Assembly: GCA_020137815.1 (NCBI GenBank)
Contig: CM035351.1
Span: 1,599,966-1,663,965, forward strand
Source of the DNA: Hormiphora californensis
Lineage: Eukaryota; Ctenophora; Tentaculata; Cydippida; Pleurobrachiidae
Length of the DNA stretch: 64,000 nt
Reading direction: 5' to 3'
Shown: piece after piece, positions 32,992-43,890 of the stretch
Layout of the letters: each line of letters starts with the position of its first letter
Numbering within the stretch: the first letter of the stretch is position 1
Notes under the pieces: model-generated
Databases searched by the model: none
Told to the model about the DNA's origin: nothing
The model's input: the letters and a program-made list of their open reading frames with translations, nothing else
Made by a program: the position numbers and the translations under genes

Positions 32992-33554
32992 GCCAGTCAT
33001 TCCTTTCTTCTCGTTCTCCCAGAGTCTTCTCCACACACAGCGTGTCCTCGCCCTACGGTGCGTACCGCTTCACCCAATCTTGAGCTGAAAAGGAGGCGTG
33101 TGTTAATTGGATCTGTGAGGAGGGGTGTGTGAGTGTCCGTGTGTAGGTCTCAGATGTCGCGCGCCCATCGCCAAGAAGAGACCCAATAGAAGAGCACCGC
33201 GCGCTACGTACATGATACCCTGAAAGTGATCCACAGCTGTGGCACAAGGTCTACACACATTTGCACATAGCTTGTTTCTACTGATACACAGTCTATAATA
33301 GTCTGCTATAATAGTCTACTCAAAGGTCTATTAGACACACACAGTTACGTTTTAGGGGAGTTTATTTCACTGTTTAATAGTGGCATATTCATTATTCAAT
33401 GCATAATATACAGTTACTACTACTTAATTGTGTTTCTCTTCTCGCCAAATTTAGATCAGGTATGATTATTACATACCGGAATCTTTTATTTGGAGTTACA
33501 CACATTGGCTGAAAGGAAGAAAATTGGAAATTTGGAAAGAGAGAACAGAGAGCT
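32400..33554 (+). repeat. Direct duplication, copy B (1.15 kb)
   Basis: Second copy of 20001-21172. Its left edge merges with the microsatellite; its right edge continues into sequence leading to the 34-kb gene, so this side looks like the original downstream flank. Confidence 0.92.
32794..33083 (+). pseudogene. Duplicated SIN3-type 3' exons, inactivated
   Basis: Copy of 20392-20694. The first block carries TTATAA where copy A has TTATCA, creating a stop after six codons (TAA at 32812-32814). The second block (32997-33083) remains open with one Ala-to-Ser change at its start. Loss in copy B and retention in copy A fits copy A being the used set. Confidence 0.45.
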
Positions 33555-34013
33555 ATAGACACACACACACATATAAAGGGATAATACGACACAGAGAGAA
33601 AGTGTTTGTGTGTGAGAGATTCAAAGAGAGAAGGTGATAGAAGGTGAGAGGGCATTATCAAACAGTAAATATGTTCTTTCTGGGATTTTAAAAAGAACGA
33701 TCATCAATATGCATGACCAAAATGGAAGTGGGCGTTTCTCTCTCTCCCTCTTTCTCTATCTCTCTCTATTTTCTTTCTCATTACATATCTCTGGTCTCTG
33801 ATTTGACGTTGCTTCTGACGTCTGCAAGACATGCATCTTTATGAAGGAGTAACGCGTCTCCCCTAACTGCACAACAGATAAGAGGCTTCCGAAGGTCACT
33901 TCCTGTATATCATTTTCATTTCTTACCTCCCCAATATTGCATAACTTGTCTAGCCTCCTGTCAGTCGTACCTAGTCTGAAATCTCCCTATCTTTATGTAC
34001 TTCCTCTGTTTAG
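33555..34013 (+). other. Flank between duplication and the FSIP gene
   Basis: Contains a short (CA)n tract, a CT-rich stretch at 33730-33780 and pyrimidine-rich sequence ending TTTAG immediately before the next ATG. This could be a promoter region or the end of an intron. Confidence 0.5.
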
Positions 34014-35201
34014 ATGTCAGAGAACATGGAGGTAAAACCGCCCTTTCACCTTCCCCCTACTACACCTACAAGGGAGCTCCGTAAGAAGGACATCCAGGAG
34101 TGGGCCATAGAAGACTTTACTAACTGTGAAACTGACCATATTGTTACTGAGGAGGAAAATAGAGGTGAGGTGGCACCATTATCACCATCTTTTTCACCAC
34201 CTTTATCACCATCACACACAGCACCACACACAACACCAGGTGTTGAGCTCCTAAACTCACCAACAACCCACAACCACGCACTAGAATGTGACCTTATCAA
34301 TGTGACTATCAGTAACAAACTCGTTCAGGAATGCTATCTAAAGGACATACCCACGATTCATCTAAACCAGGCTGCAGACTGTGATGTGGTCGATCTGGCA
34401 GACAGGGAGAGGATGGAGATGGGTTGTGATCTGGAGAGAACTGACACAGAGTTTAGGTGTGAGATGGATATTGATATTGAGCTGGGTTTGTCACAGTTTA
34501 GACTGGCTGATGGTATAGATGTAGAGGATAATAGTAGTGGGGAGAAACTGCAGCTGGATGTTGATTTGGAACTTCCCATTGCTACACAGAGAGGAAGTTT
34601 AGAGTGTGATGTAACCAATCCTCCTGCATCATTCTCCATCCCCCAAACATCAACTACTGATATCCAGAACAACCAGCACTTTTCAATTCCTAGCACCACT
34701 GCATCTCTCCTTCCTACAAATGACAACTTCTCTCTGGCAAATGTGAGTTTATGCGACAGTAAGCGACACTTCTCAGTGTATAACGATGTCAAGACGTACA
34801 GGGACACCAACTCTTTCCAAATCCCACCACTTCAAAAGGAAGGTCGACAATTGCGATATAGTCGGAATTTCAGCATCCCCAATTCGTTGAGTATAGTCAG
34901 ATTTAAAGCTAGCAAGTTCTCAATACCAGCGTCAGGGTCCATGGGTAAGGCTAGGACCTCTTTCTCGGTTCCAGACAAGCCTGAGTTGGGAAGTGGAAAG
35001 CACATATTTTCTATACCACCTTCACCAAGTTTTGGGAAAGGGAAGGTAGTATTTACAGCTCCAGAGGAGGGGGATTTGACGGCGGAGAAAAATAAATTCT
35101 ACAACGTGCCAACTTCATTCCAATATGACCGTGCACCAGTGTCGAGATTTAACATTTTATCTGACTTCAATAAAGTTGATAATTCAGTTTTCAAAATTTA
35201 A
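34014..35201 (+). CDS. Unrecognised 395-aa protein with reiterated FSIP motifs
   Basis: Single open frame of 395 residues; the codon before the ATG is an in-frame TAG (or TTTAG is a splice acceptor and the ATG is internal to an exon). It has three parts. Residues 1-85 are polar and Pro/Ser/Thr-rich. Residues 85-205 are acidic with a recurring CD(L/V) motif about every 18-20 residues (ECDLINV, DCDVVDL, GCDLERT, ECDVTNP). Residues 205-395 carry about eleven F-S-(I/V)-P-like motifs spaced about 15-25 residues (ASFSIPQ, QHFSIPS, RNFSIPN, SKFSIPA, TSFSVPD, HIFSIPP). No known domain, signal peptide or membrane segment. The even spacing suggests a disordered multivalent ligand for one binding partner; no function is claimed. 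Confidence 0.72.
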   Translation: MSENMEVKPPFHLPPTTPTRELRKKDIQEWAIEDFTNCETDHIVTEEENRGEVAPLSPSFSPPLSPSHTAPHTTPGVELLNSPTTHNHALECDLINVTISNKLVQECYLKDIPTIHLNQAADCDVVDLADRERMEMGCDLERTDTEFRCEMDIDIELGLSQFRLADGIDVEDNSSGEKLQLDVDLELPIATQRGSLECDVTNPPASFSIPQTSTTDIQNNQHFSIPSTTASLLPTNDNFSLANVSLCDSKRHFSVYNDVKTYRDTNSFQIPPLQKEGRQLRYSRNFSIPNSLSIVRFKASKFSIPASGSMGKARTSFSVPDKPELGSGKHIFSIPPSPSFGKGKVVFTAPEEGDLTAEKNKFYNVPTSFQYDRAPVSRFNILSDFNKVDNSVFKI

Positions 35202-35671
35202 TTTCCTCGTTTTATACAACTCTGTACTATTTTCACTAAAGTCGTCTTACCATCAATGTGTTTGTGTTCATAACAAGACACTTTGTTTACACGTCTAATT
35301 GATTACAGATAACAGATCAACATTCTACATGCAGTATGTATCACACCTAACCATCATAGCTCACCCACTTCTCACTCACTTCTCATAACACATTACCCAA
35401 GTGGTTTACTGCAGTACACACAAAAACATGCATTTAAACACGTCTATGATTTACTCTCCCCTAGCATTTTCACAGTGTGTTAGAATTTTAAAAGGCATAC
35501 TACTTAAGTATTCATCTTAATGTGAATATATATGCAATTCTGCCTTACTAAATATGTAGTATATTATTTCTAGAACATTTTCCCAGTTAAATAACCTAAA
35601 TTAGTAACCTAAGAAACTCTCCTATTCTTCTAAAGAGTGCTTGGGTAGGGACTAGGGGAACCCACTAGGGA
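35202..35671. other. Convergent 3' flanks of the FSIP gene and UBE2N
   Basis: AT-rich sequence shared by the 3' ends of two converging genes. No ORF or repeat of note. Confidence 0.6.
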
Positions 35672-36572
35672 CTATCGCGACAGAAACTCTTCAACTGTTC
35701 TGTTTCCTCTCCAACAGTACCGACATGTTAACTCCAGCCCTATACTAACTATGTTACCTGTTCTGATAGCGTCCTTTTCGTCCTTCATCCAGTGTTCCGC
35801 CACGTCATTAGCCAGAGGATCCTCAGGGTTGGGCTTGCTCAGCAGTGCCTGTATACTTAGTAGTACAGTCCTAATCTGCAGTGCAGGACTCCACTTATCT
35901 GACATGGGGGGTTGACTTTTACTAGGACTGGGTGGAGCTTTCTACTTGTTATGTTCTAACCCTCCTTCACATTTGTAAAAGAGTTTCCCGGCGTGGGAAA
36001 TAGGGTTGAGCAAGGCAACATTCTACTGCTGCACGTGTCTATGTACATACACATGGAATGAAAAACACAGTCTCACTGTTTCTCTCTTTCTCTTGAGAGC
36101 TTTTAAATTGTTAAAAACAAAGTTAAAATACTAGCACTGTTGCTTTCTAAACAACATGATTAGAGCTGTTCACACTACTATAACGGGCCACAATACCTTT
36201 CAGAATATCGAGACAGATACGGCCCAGTTTATCAATATTGGGATGGTAGATTTTGGTGAGAAGGCGGACTTTTGGGGCACTCATTGGGTACTCTTCAGGG
36301 AGGTACAACTCCAGGTGGAACTTCCCTCCTTCATATGGCGACTGGGGAATGGAACGGAAATAATAATAGACGAGTTAATCAATCTAGATTCTAGGGCCTT
36401 ATCATAACATCGAGTATGAATAAAGTAATATATATTCGTAGTTTACCTCTCTAGGACCGTCGATTATAACTTTGAAATATCGAGCATTGTCCTCGTGAAC
36501 GACTGCCTCGATTCCATCTATTTTCTCCGCTTGGAGCCGCATTGTCTCTTTTTGAATTCGCCTCGGTAACAT
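35672..36572 (-). CDS. UBE2N: Ubiquitin-conjugating enzyme E2 N (Ubc13)
   Basis: Four minus-strand exons in consistent phase: 36572-36447, 36341-36197, 35898-35758 and 35694-35672, about 144 residues. Exon 1 gives [16 protein letters not shown] and [14 protein letters not shown]; exon 2 gives [19 protein letters not shown], the YHPN motif and the catalytic cysteine in GRICLDILK; exon 3 gives [20 protein letters not shown] and [10 protein letters not shown]. These are Ubc13 hallmarks. Ubc13 with a UEV partner builds K63-linked ubiquitin chains for DNA-damage tolerance and immune signalling. The last exon encodes only VEEFLSR, shorter and different from the usual ARxWTxxYA end, so that exon is the least certain. 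Intron 2 contains a copy of the roughly 60-bp inverted-repeat element (35948-36019). Confidence 0.92.
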
Positions 36573-36990
36573 CCCGGCGAAGAGCCCCTAGTGCTAGTTG
36601 ACAGTGTAACGGTTTAAATTGGAATTTTGTATATTGATTCCTTTCTTGAACAATCAAGGCCAAGGTACCCCTAAAAGCAAAAAGAGGTTGGTCGACAATT
36701 TGATTATTATTATTAAATCTGTTTACAATAATTTGACACTGTCAATATTGCCCTCCTATTTGCGAGGAAAATGGAACTCTCTAGGTCTCTTTCACACTTT
36801 CTCAGCTGTCAGATCATACAAAAAAATATAAAATGTCGATTAAAATACTGATTAGATAATGATTAAAATATATTGTAAATTGATTAAATAAGTTAGTTAA
36901 AAATTCACTCCGTGGAGTGCGATTCGTACACAGTGTGTACGTCTCGGGCTGGTCAGTTATACATTTACAATTAATTAGAATATAAACCCA
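36573..36990. other. UBE2N upstream region and LINE 3' flank
   Basis: Holds the UBE2N promoter side (CpG-bearing) and then AT-rich sequence forming the 3' untranslated flank of the minus-strand LINE. A small hairpin CACTCCGTGGAGTG lies at about 36906. A short + ORF at 36619-36831 has no recognisable domain. Confidence 0.5.
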
Positions 36991-39030
36991 TTACACAAGC
37001 AGTTGATCCCCAAATAAAGATTGTTCTATTACAGCTCTTACTAGCTTTCTAAAGTTCGATTTTACCTGCTTGTCTTTGGAGAAAATTAGTGGAAGATGGA
37101 AGTTCATTTCATAAGAAGATATCACCCTTAGTTCCTCACGGGGCCCTTCCACATCTTTTATCGCAGAACATTCAAACAACTTGTGGAATGTTGAATCTGG
37201 GAGTTGGCCACATTCAAGACAATTGGGAACTGTAAGTGATCGCTCGTATCTCAGGTAACTGAAGCTGAAGTCTTGAAAACGTAAGGATCTGCCATGTACA
37301 AAGTCTAAGACCTGAGATGAGTTCTGTCGGGACATGTTTCTTGGAATTATGGGGAAATCCAAAGTGGCCTCTGAGTTGATAAGGTTGGCGAGTTCTTCTT
37401 GAGAGTGAATAGGAAGTATGCTGAAAGGGTCATCTCGAGTCAAATGGTTAATCGATGATTTGAGTGACCGGTCCCATAAACTACATGTGTACTGTCTCAT
37501 TTCCTCTTTTGAGTACAGGAAAGTGTCCGGCTCTAAACTTCCCAAGTTAATAGTTCTGATTGAATCTCTGTTAGAATCCTGGATCTGGACACCGTCTAGT
37601 TGAGTCGACTTCCAAACCAAATATCTTTTGGTAGCAGCAATCTGCCAGAAGAACACATGATTTTGTTCCGCTTCAATTTGTAGTAGTTTAGCTGATATAT
37701 TATCTTTAGCTGCAAGGCCTTTTAGGACAAATTTGGTTACCACTGTTTCCACAAGAACGTCAATAGGAGGCACGCATGCTAGGAGTTCTGACAGAGGTTT
37801 GGCTATGTGAACTTGTCCCCCTGTTATCTTCAGCCGTGCTCGGGAAAGAAGATCTCCGAAGAAGTCCGTTCGCTGTCTTAACCAAACTGGTGCTGCATAA
37901 AGGATCTTTGTCAAGATTACTGTTCTGAATAGTAGCGAAAGCCCCGAACTGTTAATCCCTGTCAGTCGACCAGTCATTGAGGTTAATGTGTTCCAGTTAA
38001 ACCAGCATCTTTTCAGTACATCAGCAGCATGAGTCATGAAATTTAGGTTACTATCAATGTAAACCCCAAGGACTTTACTATTCTTGGCAAAAGAGACAAC
38101 TTTATTTCCAATCTTCAGTTGCTGAGGTGATGCACTATCATCTGATGAACCCCTTGGTCTGATGATGACAATCTCTGTTTTATTTCTATCACAGTTCACC
38201 GCTAGTCTCCACTTCCGACACCAGTTGTGAATGTAGTCCAAAACTATTGCCATAGTTCTCTCGCATTGAGTCTGGTCTCCAAAAACCAACACAGATCCGT
38301 CGTCGGCGAACTTGAATGCTTCAGTCCTACATCTCACCTCCTCCGGCAGATTTTTGGTGCAGAGTAAGTCAGAGATGTAGAGAATGAATAGGATTGGAGA
38401 GAGGACTGCCCCCTGGGGAAGGCCTACTCTTCCACACCTACGGAGTGGGCCAAGAACTCCATTGATCTTCAAACGAACACTTCTTTGTGAAAGCATGTTG
38501 TCGATAAGGTTCAACAGCATTCCATTGATTCCAAGTTTATGGAGCTTCACAATCAAACATTCATGGGGAACTGAGTCAAAAGCTTTTTGGAAATCTATAC
38601 ACAACAGAAAGGCTGTCAGCTTTCTTCTGCGTGTTTCATGAACGGTCGATAGCAGCTTGAAGAGATAGCGAGTGGTGTTTCGTGCCGGTAGGAAGCCCTC
38701 TTGTTCCTCATCTGGTATTGATTCCATGGCGCAAAGATCTTTAATTCTTTTGTCCATAACCCTTTCAAGCATCTTTCCGATGTACGATGATATTGTGATG
38801 GGTCGGAAGGAACCTGGTTTTACATAGGACGACTTTCCAGGTTTCTGGATGAATGTAACGTAGGAAGAGTTCCACAGCCATCGACCCAGCTTTAGGCATC
38901 TCGAAAACATATCGGCTAAGTACTGCACAGTTCTGTGGCGAAGGTGTTTCAGCAATTTGAAAATGATATGTATTATGTAGGCACTAGGCACTAGGCCCGA
39001 AGACGTGTTCCAACGCACACCCGGTCGCAA
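36991..39030 (-). mobile_element. Non-LTR retrotransposon ORF2, 5'-truncated
   Basis: One open minus-strand frame of 679 residues with the RT domain: RPITISSYIGKMLERVM, the EEQEGFLPARNTT block, LLCIDFQKAFDSVPH, GLPQGAVLSPILFILYI and the FADD catalytic motif (KFADDGSVLV), then the thumb (VLGVYIDSNLNF). Near the C-terminus is a CX2C-H-C knuckle (CLECGQLPDSTFHKLFEC) of the kind seen in I/Jockey/R1-group elements. The apurinic endonuclease domain expected upstream is absent and the frame starts abruptly near 39030, so the copy is 5'-truncated. The RT itself has no internal stop, suggesting a recent insertion. It lies upstream of UBE2N in the same orientation. Confidence 0.9.
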
Positions 39031-39604
39031 TGTATATCTATAGTTGGGTCACATGTCACACACATTCAAATGGACGGCTTGGTAGTCCCCGGATCGAATC
39101 ACAGTAGAACGATCTAATCCTCCTTCCCCAGTGTTAGCAGGATTAGAAGGATCGGATCACATTTACACCGGAGAGGGAGAGATAGAGAACGAGAAAGTGC
39201 CAAGTTGGGGCATCAAGACACGAAAATCGGTACATATTTTGTCCACGCTAGACCAAAAGCCTAATGCCTATTGAAGTTATTGAAGGTGAGGTAAGAGATT
39301 CTTTCGGGAATATCGCAGCACCAGGGGATCCAGGCTTTCTTCGCCACTGTGTAGCACCCTGCCTCACGGGACTCGGCCAGGGACGGCGCTCGTGGGTGTC
39401 CGGGTGTCCGCGGACACCCAGGCCAAATAGGCGGAGAGAGAAAAGAAGGAAAAATGGGAAAAAACCCTGCATCTCCGGACTCGGCTTTTTTTAAATAGCC
39501 GTCTTAACTAAAAAAATGATCATGTCATGACGAAGTTTGAAATAAAAAAATAGGAGGAGGGGCCTGTAACCTGTTTTGATAGCAGGAATGGGCCCGCTAC
39601 CCAC
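39031..39604. other. Intergenic, no gene seen
   Basis: Contains the word GGATCGAATCACA/GGATCGGATCACA twice around 39092 and 39152, a short hairpin GGTGTCCGCGGACACC at about 39403 and AT-rich sequence. The last part is probably upstream sequence of the LINE tail below. Confidence 0.45.
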
Positions 39605-39754
39605 AGAGCGATCAGGGATGGCTATTTCCATAGAACAGTCAGTTTGTGGAATAAGTTACCCTTTTCGATCAGGCAGTGCAATTCACTACCCCTCTTTAAT
39701 AAGCTAGTGAAGAAGCATATCTCAGGAACAATCGTCCCTGATGATATTCTCTGA
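39605..39754 (+). mobile_element. LINE ORF2 C-terminal tail (truncated copy)
   Basis: Encodes RAIRDGYFHRTVSLWNKLPF followed by IRQCNSLPLFNKLVKKHI and a stop at 39752. The F-x-R-T-V-x-x-W-N-x-L-P pattern is the end of a LINE ORF2, from a different family than the tail at 5631. An A-rich 3' end follows at about 40065-40115. Confidence 0.72.
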
Positions 39755-40704
39755 TCTTGCTCGTACTTGTTTATCAGTCACATCCACCCTTTCTCTTTCT
39801 CCTCTTCCTTCACCTTCTCCCTTCCGAGTGTAAAGCCGCATGACCATGTTTTGCGGTCGTGGTATACCGCAGCAACCAGCACGAAAACCCTTCTCTAATG
39901 GTTTTATATTGCGTCAAGGCGAAACTAAATTTTCGTTGAGATCAAGTTTTGTTAGTAAGGGACCCTTAGTTGCAGCCCTAATGCTGTGTGGGTCCCCTGG
40001 GTGCGTGAGTGTAACTTATTTGAAGCTATTGATTTATAAATGTCTCCCACCCAAAATAGTTCTACCCAATAAAAAAAACAGGAAAAACACGAAAAAAAGA
40101 CGAAAGACGAAAAAAAGTTGAAAGTTTCAAAAGTCCAGTTTTTTAATGCGGCGCAGGCTTTTGCAGTGGAATATTGTGGAGAAATACGTTTTCCGCGCGT
40201 TACGTGTCTTTAGGCAAAATGTGTCGCGCGGCGTAGTTCATTCAAAAAAGAGTCTGGCTGACTGAAAATTTTTGACCGTTTGATTTTTCTTTTCGGCTCT
40301 CCGCTCTTTAGAAATGAAAATTGCTGCCAGCTGCCCTGCACTGAGGCCTGAGCTTAGGTTTGCCGTCTGCGAGGCGCCTGCTATGCCGCATGTAGCATAT
40401 GACAACTTTGGCACCTTGCATATGCCATACGCTCATGACTCAGCGGCCATCGCCGGCCACTTTTTGGAATTTGGTGTCAAGTGTCAACCTCAAAGTTGCA
40501 TATCTCGCCATCAGAAAGATCGAACATTTTGTCTTTCTCAGCTTTCCGTTTCATCGATAGAAATATATCAATTTGACAATTTGTCTTTGGCCCAACTTGG
40601 GTCGCCCAAGACTTTGGATGCAGTTTGACTTAGTGAGTAATCATTGTCTAGCACAGTAATTCAACCATGGATTTCAAAAATTGAGACCAAGAAGAAAAGG
40701 AATC
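39755..40704. other. LINE 3' flank and upstream region of the YqaJ-domain gene
   Basis: Includes the A-rich tract at 40065-40115 and about 560 bases to the next gene. A 104-codon + frame at 40314-40628 has no recognisable motif and is not called. Confidence 0.5.
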
Positions 40705-43641
40705 ATGAGAGCTACAGAGTTCTACAAAACAGTTGACTGTTCTCTGAGGACACTTCACGTTCTGTTTTCTCGAAAAGTCACAATTGCCAAGGTACTTTTA
40801 TGAAAGAAGTGATCGATAGTTACTAAAAAGGTCTAATTCTTAGGGTTCTGATGTCCTCCAAACGCCGTATTTATGGATCGATTCACTGGAAAGTCTTTCT
40901 CCTACTCGGTATACACCCGGTTTTTAGGAACAAACATTGGATAAGCATCGTCTGAAATTCAATATTTTGGTGATCAAAGAATACCTATTACATTCTTCAG
41001 AAACGACATTATCAAACAGTTTGATTCGGCGATTCCAGTTGAGGTGAAGAACTCAGTACTAACTTTTGATTCTGGGACTAACCCTCATCTAAGCAAGCCT
41101 AGGCAGCTGTTTTACAGTGGACGTGTATCGGTGGGTAGCAAATGCAAACATGCTACTTAAATCAGGTAAAACATTGCTTGTTTTGTTAGGTTCTCCCACA
41201 CGGGATGGAAGATGAAACTACGTGTGAGGGTATGATGCTGAGGTTGTGTGTCGTGAACGAGGAAGATAATCCTGGTGAGTTGGGTGCTCTCCTCCACCAG
41301 CCCAATGTGGACCTTTCCTCCGTGTCCCAGGCCCTTGGAATATCCAGGTATTACAAATAATTTCTGGCACTGCTAGAAATTCCATTCAAATTGAGTAGTT
41401 TGAATTTCTGAGATCGCTTTCGCTTGCAAACTCGGTGTGAATCGAAAACGAGACATGTAGCGATGTTTTTTTCAGGATTGTAGAAGCCGATGAAGTTGTG
41501 GGAACATTTAATGGTCTAACTGGTTTATCATGGACAGTACCAGATAAAACATCTGAGGAACGGGAGAGTCCAAAATTAGAAACTGGTGAAGGGATTGGCC
41601 CTAACACGGGGAATGCTGGTGAAGCGGTCGAGGATCATTCTACCACAGTGAATTCTACTGATGCTACTATGGATGGTGGTTCTATTGATTCACTGGAATC
41701 GTTGCCCAAGGAGACTATCACCATGGTTGCAGAGTTGACAGCTGGGCAGTCTGCTTCAGAGGGTGATATTTGGAAACTTCTCAGACAGAAACGCCTCACT
41801 GCTTCTCGTTTTGGTGTTGTTCTCAAGGTAACACTTGTAGTCGCCAACTACAATAATTGTACAATTATTGTACTTGTGTTACATACAAATCACTAATTAA
41901 TTTGCAGGCAATTGATAGAGGCAGGTACCCTAAATCCCTGTTTAAAACTCTGTTGAACGAGTATGATGTTAGTGGGGCGGCGCCCATCATATGGGGAAAT
42001 GAGAACGAGGAAAATGCTAAGATAGCATATGAGAAAGTGACAGGTGAATAATCACGAATTATACTTTCCACATTTATAGTGAGATCTCGATTATATCCCT
42101 GAGAACCTTGGTTACGAAGTTACCCCTTGACAGCGCTCTAAACAGAGTGTGAGGTGTCTTCGATACCAACTGAGAACTCCCCAGTCTTGCCTACAACTAA
42201 TTCATCCCCCCTTACTATAACAGGTACACCAGTGCAGGACACTGGTTTGTGGTTACACTCCAGTGGTATCCTAGGAGCATCCCCGGATGGATTGTTACCG
42301 GATGGTAAAGGCCTAGTGGAGTTCAAATGCCCCTATTCTTCACGAGAGTGTTCTATCGAGGAAACCATCGACACAAACAGCAGGTTTTATCTTCAGAGAG
42401 ACGGAGAGGGAGACATTCAACTTGACAAGTCACACGGGTACTATCACCAGGTAAATTATATTCTCTCTAAAATCCCTTTTCAAGTGGCTCAATATTTTCC
42501 ACCCTGTCAGTTGAATTGCAGTGCACGATATCTCAGCTCAATATTAATTTGATTCATTGGTGGTATTGACACCTCTTCCTCCCTCTCCCTTAGATCCAAG
42601 GCATGCTTCACATTATTGACAGGGAATATTGTGATTTCTGTGTGTGGAGCCCCGTATCAGACCCCGTAATCATCCGAATACCCCGAGATCCAGTCTGGGA
42701 GGTGTGTCTAGAAAAACTTATCGGATTCTACTTTGAGCAGTTTCTACCCAAGATAGCTGGAAGTGAAACTACTGATAAGAGAGAGCTGTATCGGACATAC
42801 CGGGATATTGTCAAGTCAATTGATCTGGTTCTCAGTGATTATTCCCGGAAACGAACCGAACGAAAAGCAGGGAAACTCAAAGAAGAAGAAGAAGAGACTG
42901 CCAGCTCCCTGGATCTATCTGAGTTACCCACCCTGTCACCCTCGTACATAGCACAGCTGGCGGGAACAACTGCAACACCCCTTGGAGCACGGGAGGGTAA
43001 GGCGTGGTGGGCGCTCCGGGAACACCGCCTCACATCTTCCTCTTTCCACAAAGTCCTGTCTGCTGTCAACAGGGGGAAATATCCTGAATCTCTCTTTAAA
43101 TCGGTTATGGATGAGTACTTCATGACAAACACCACCATCTCTAGGACAGTATTCAGTGCAACTATAGATGCTTTGGATGCCTATCAGAAGGACCAGGGGG
43201 TTGGTTTGGTACCTAGTGGGATATGGTTGGATAAGAGTGGGGTTCTGGGAGCTAGTATCAAGGCGCTCCATCCTGATGGGTTGACAATGGTCGATGTGCG
43301 GTGTCTGGTTAGGGGTGGTGACCTGGACACATTGATAGCGAAGGGGTCCCAGTTTCACTTGTATAGAGAGGAGGGTGGTGAGGTGGGAGTGAGAAGAGGG
43401 CACAGGGTGTGGGATAAGATACAGGGTTCAATGCACCTTATCAGGAAGGGAGGCATGTGATGTTGTGACATTCAGTAATGGTGCGATTATTGATGTTACT
43501 AGGGTCCCCAGAGATGAGGCATGGTCCCACAACTTGGAGATACTCCGAGCCTTTTATGTGGAGAGATTGTTTCCTAGGCTGTGTGCCAAGTGGGGTTATG
43601 AGAACGTGCTGTGTGATTTAAACCGGCTGGGTGAAAAATGA
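40705..43641 (+). CDS. Double YqaJ (lambda-exonuclease-like) nuclease-domain protein
   Basis: Eight exons: 40705-40791, 40844-40908, 41001-41130, 41190-41347, 41476-41827, 41908-42043, 42224-42450 and 42594 onward. Residues 1 to about 200 are unrecognised; a Ser/Thr/Glu-rich linker follows. The first YqaJ domain has RLTASRFGVVLK, RYPKSLFKTLL, IIWGNENEENA, the catalytic SPDG...LVEFKCPYS (Asp, then Glu-x-Lys of the PD-(D/E)XK fold) and HGYYHQIQGMLHI. The second repeats the layout (HRLTSSSFHKVLS, KYPESLFKSVM, VWDKIQGSMHLI), but the active site reads GASIKALH...VDVRC: PD is lost and E-x-K is D-x-R. It looks like a degenerate nuclease fold. Near 43447-43450 the frame is broken: GGGAGG read as GGAGG would continue through CDVVTFSNGAIID to a stop at 43639-43641; as written, translation stops at 43460. 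YqaJ nucleases act in DNA recombination or repair; the role here is unknown. Confidence 0.78.
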
Positions 43642-43890
43642 GGTGACAATATTTTTATATTTTTATTGTTTTTTATTACTTTTATGACGAATATGTTTTC
43701 TTAAATATGTAGTTTGTTATCTTCTAATAGTACATTCAGCTGGCAATGACTGTCCGCTTGTGTAAAGTTCTTCTCTTCAGCATTGTCTGGTTGCCTTGCT
43801 CGACACTGCTTCCCAGCGCCCCTATAGTTAGCACATTATAACAACTGTCTAGGTCTGGATAATTTTGTTTAGAAACTGAAGGGATGTAAT
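43642..43890. other. Convergent 3' flanks, with one short inverted-repeat element copy
   Basis: Short AT-rich region between two converging genes; 43783-43840 resembles the roughly 60-bp element (TTGCCTTGCTCGACACTG start, CATTATAACAAC end). Confidence 0.55.

Noticed and set aside
20001-33554. LTR retrotransposon with 1.15-kb LTRs
   Set aside because: Repeat ends lack TG...CA, no primer-binding site, no gag-pol on a consistent strand; the interior consists of PLEs and satellites.
36619-36831. Small + strand ORF upstream of UBE2N
   Set aside because: It overlaps the LINE 3' flank and lacks any domain or splice partner.
40314-40628. 104-codon + strand ORF
   Set aside because: No motif, no splice link to the next gene, composition unlike neighbouring coding DNA.
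41274-41305. 31-base intron in the YqaJ gene (GTGAGTTGG...CACCAG)
   Set aside because: Reading through is in frame and gives sensible protein (GELGALLHQPN), so no intron is needed.
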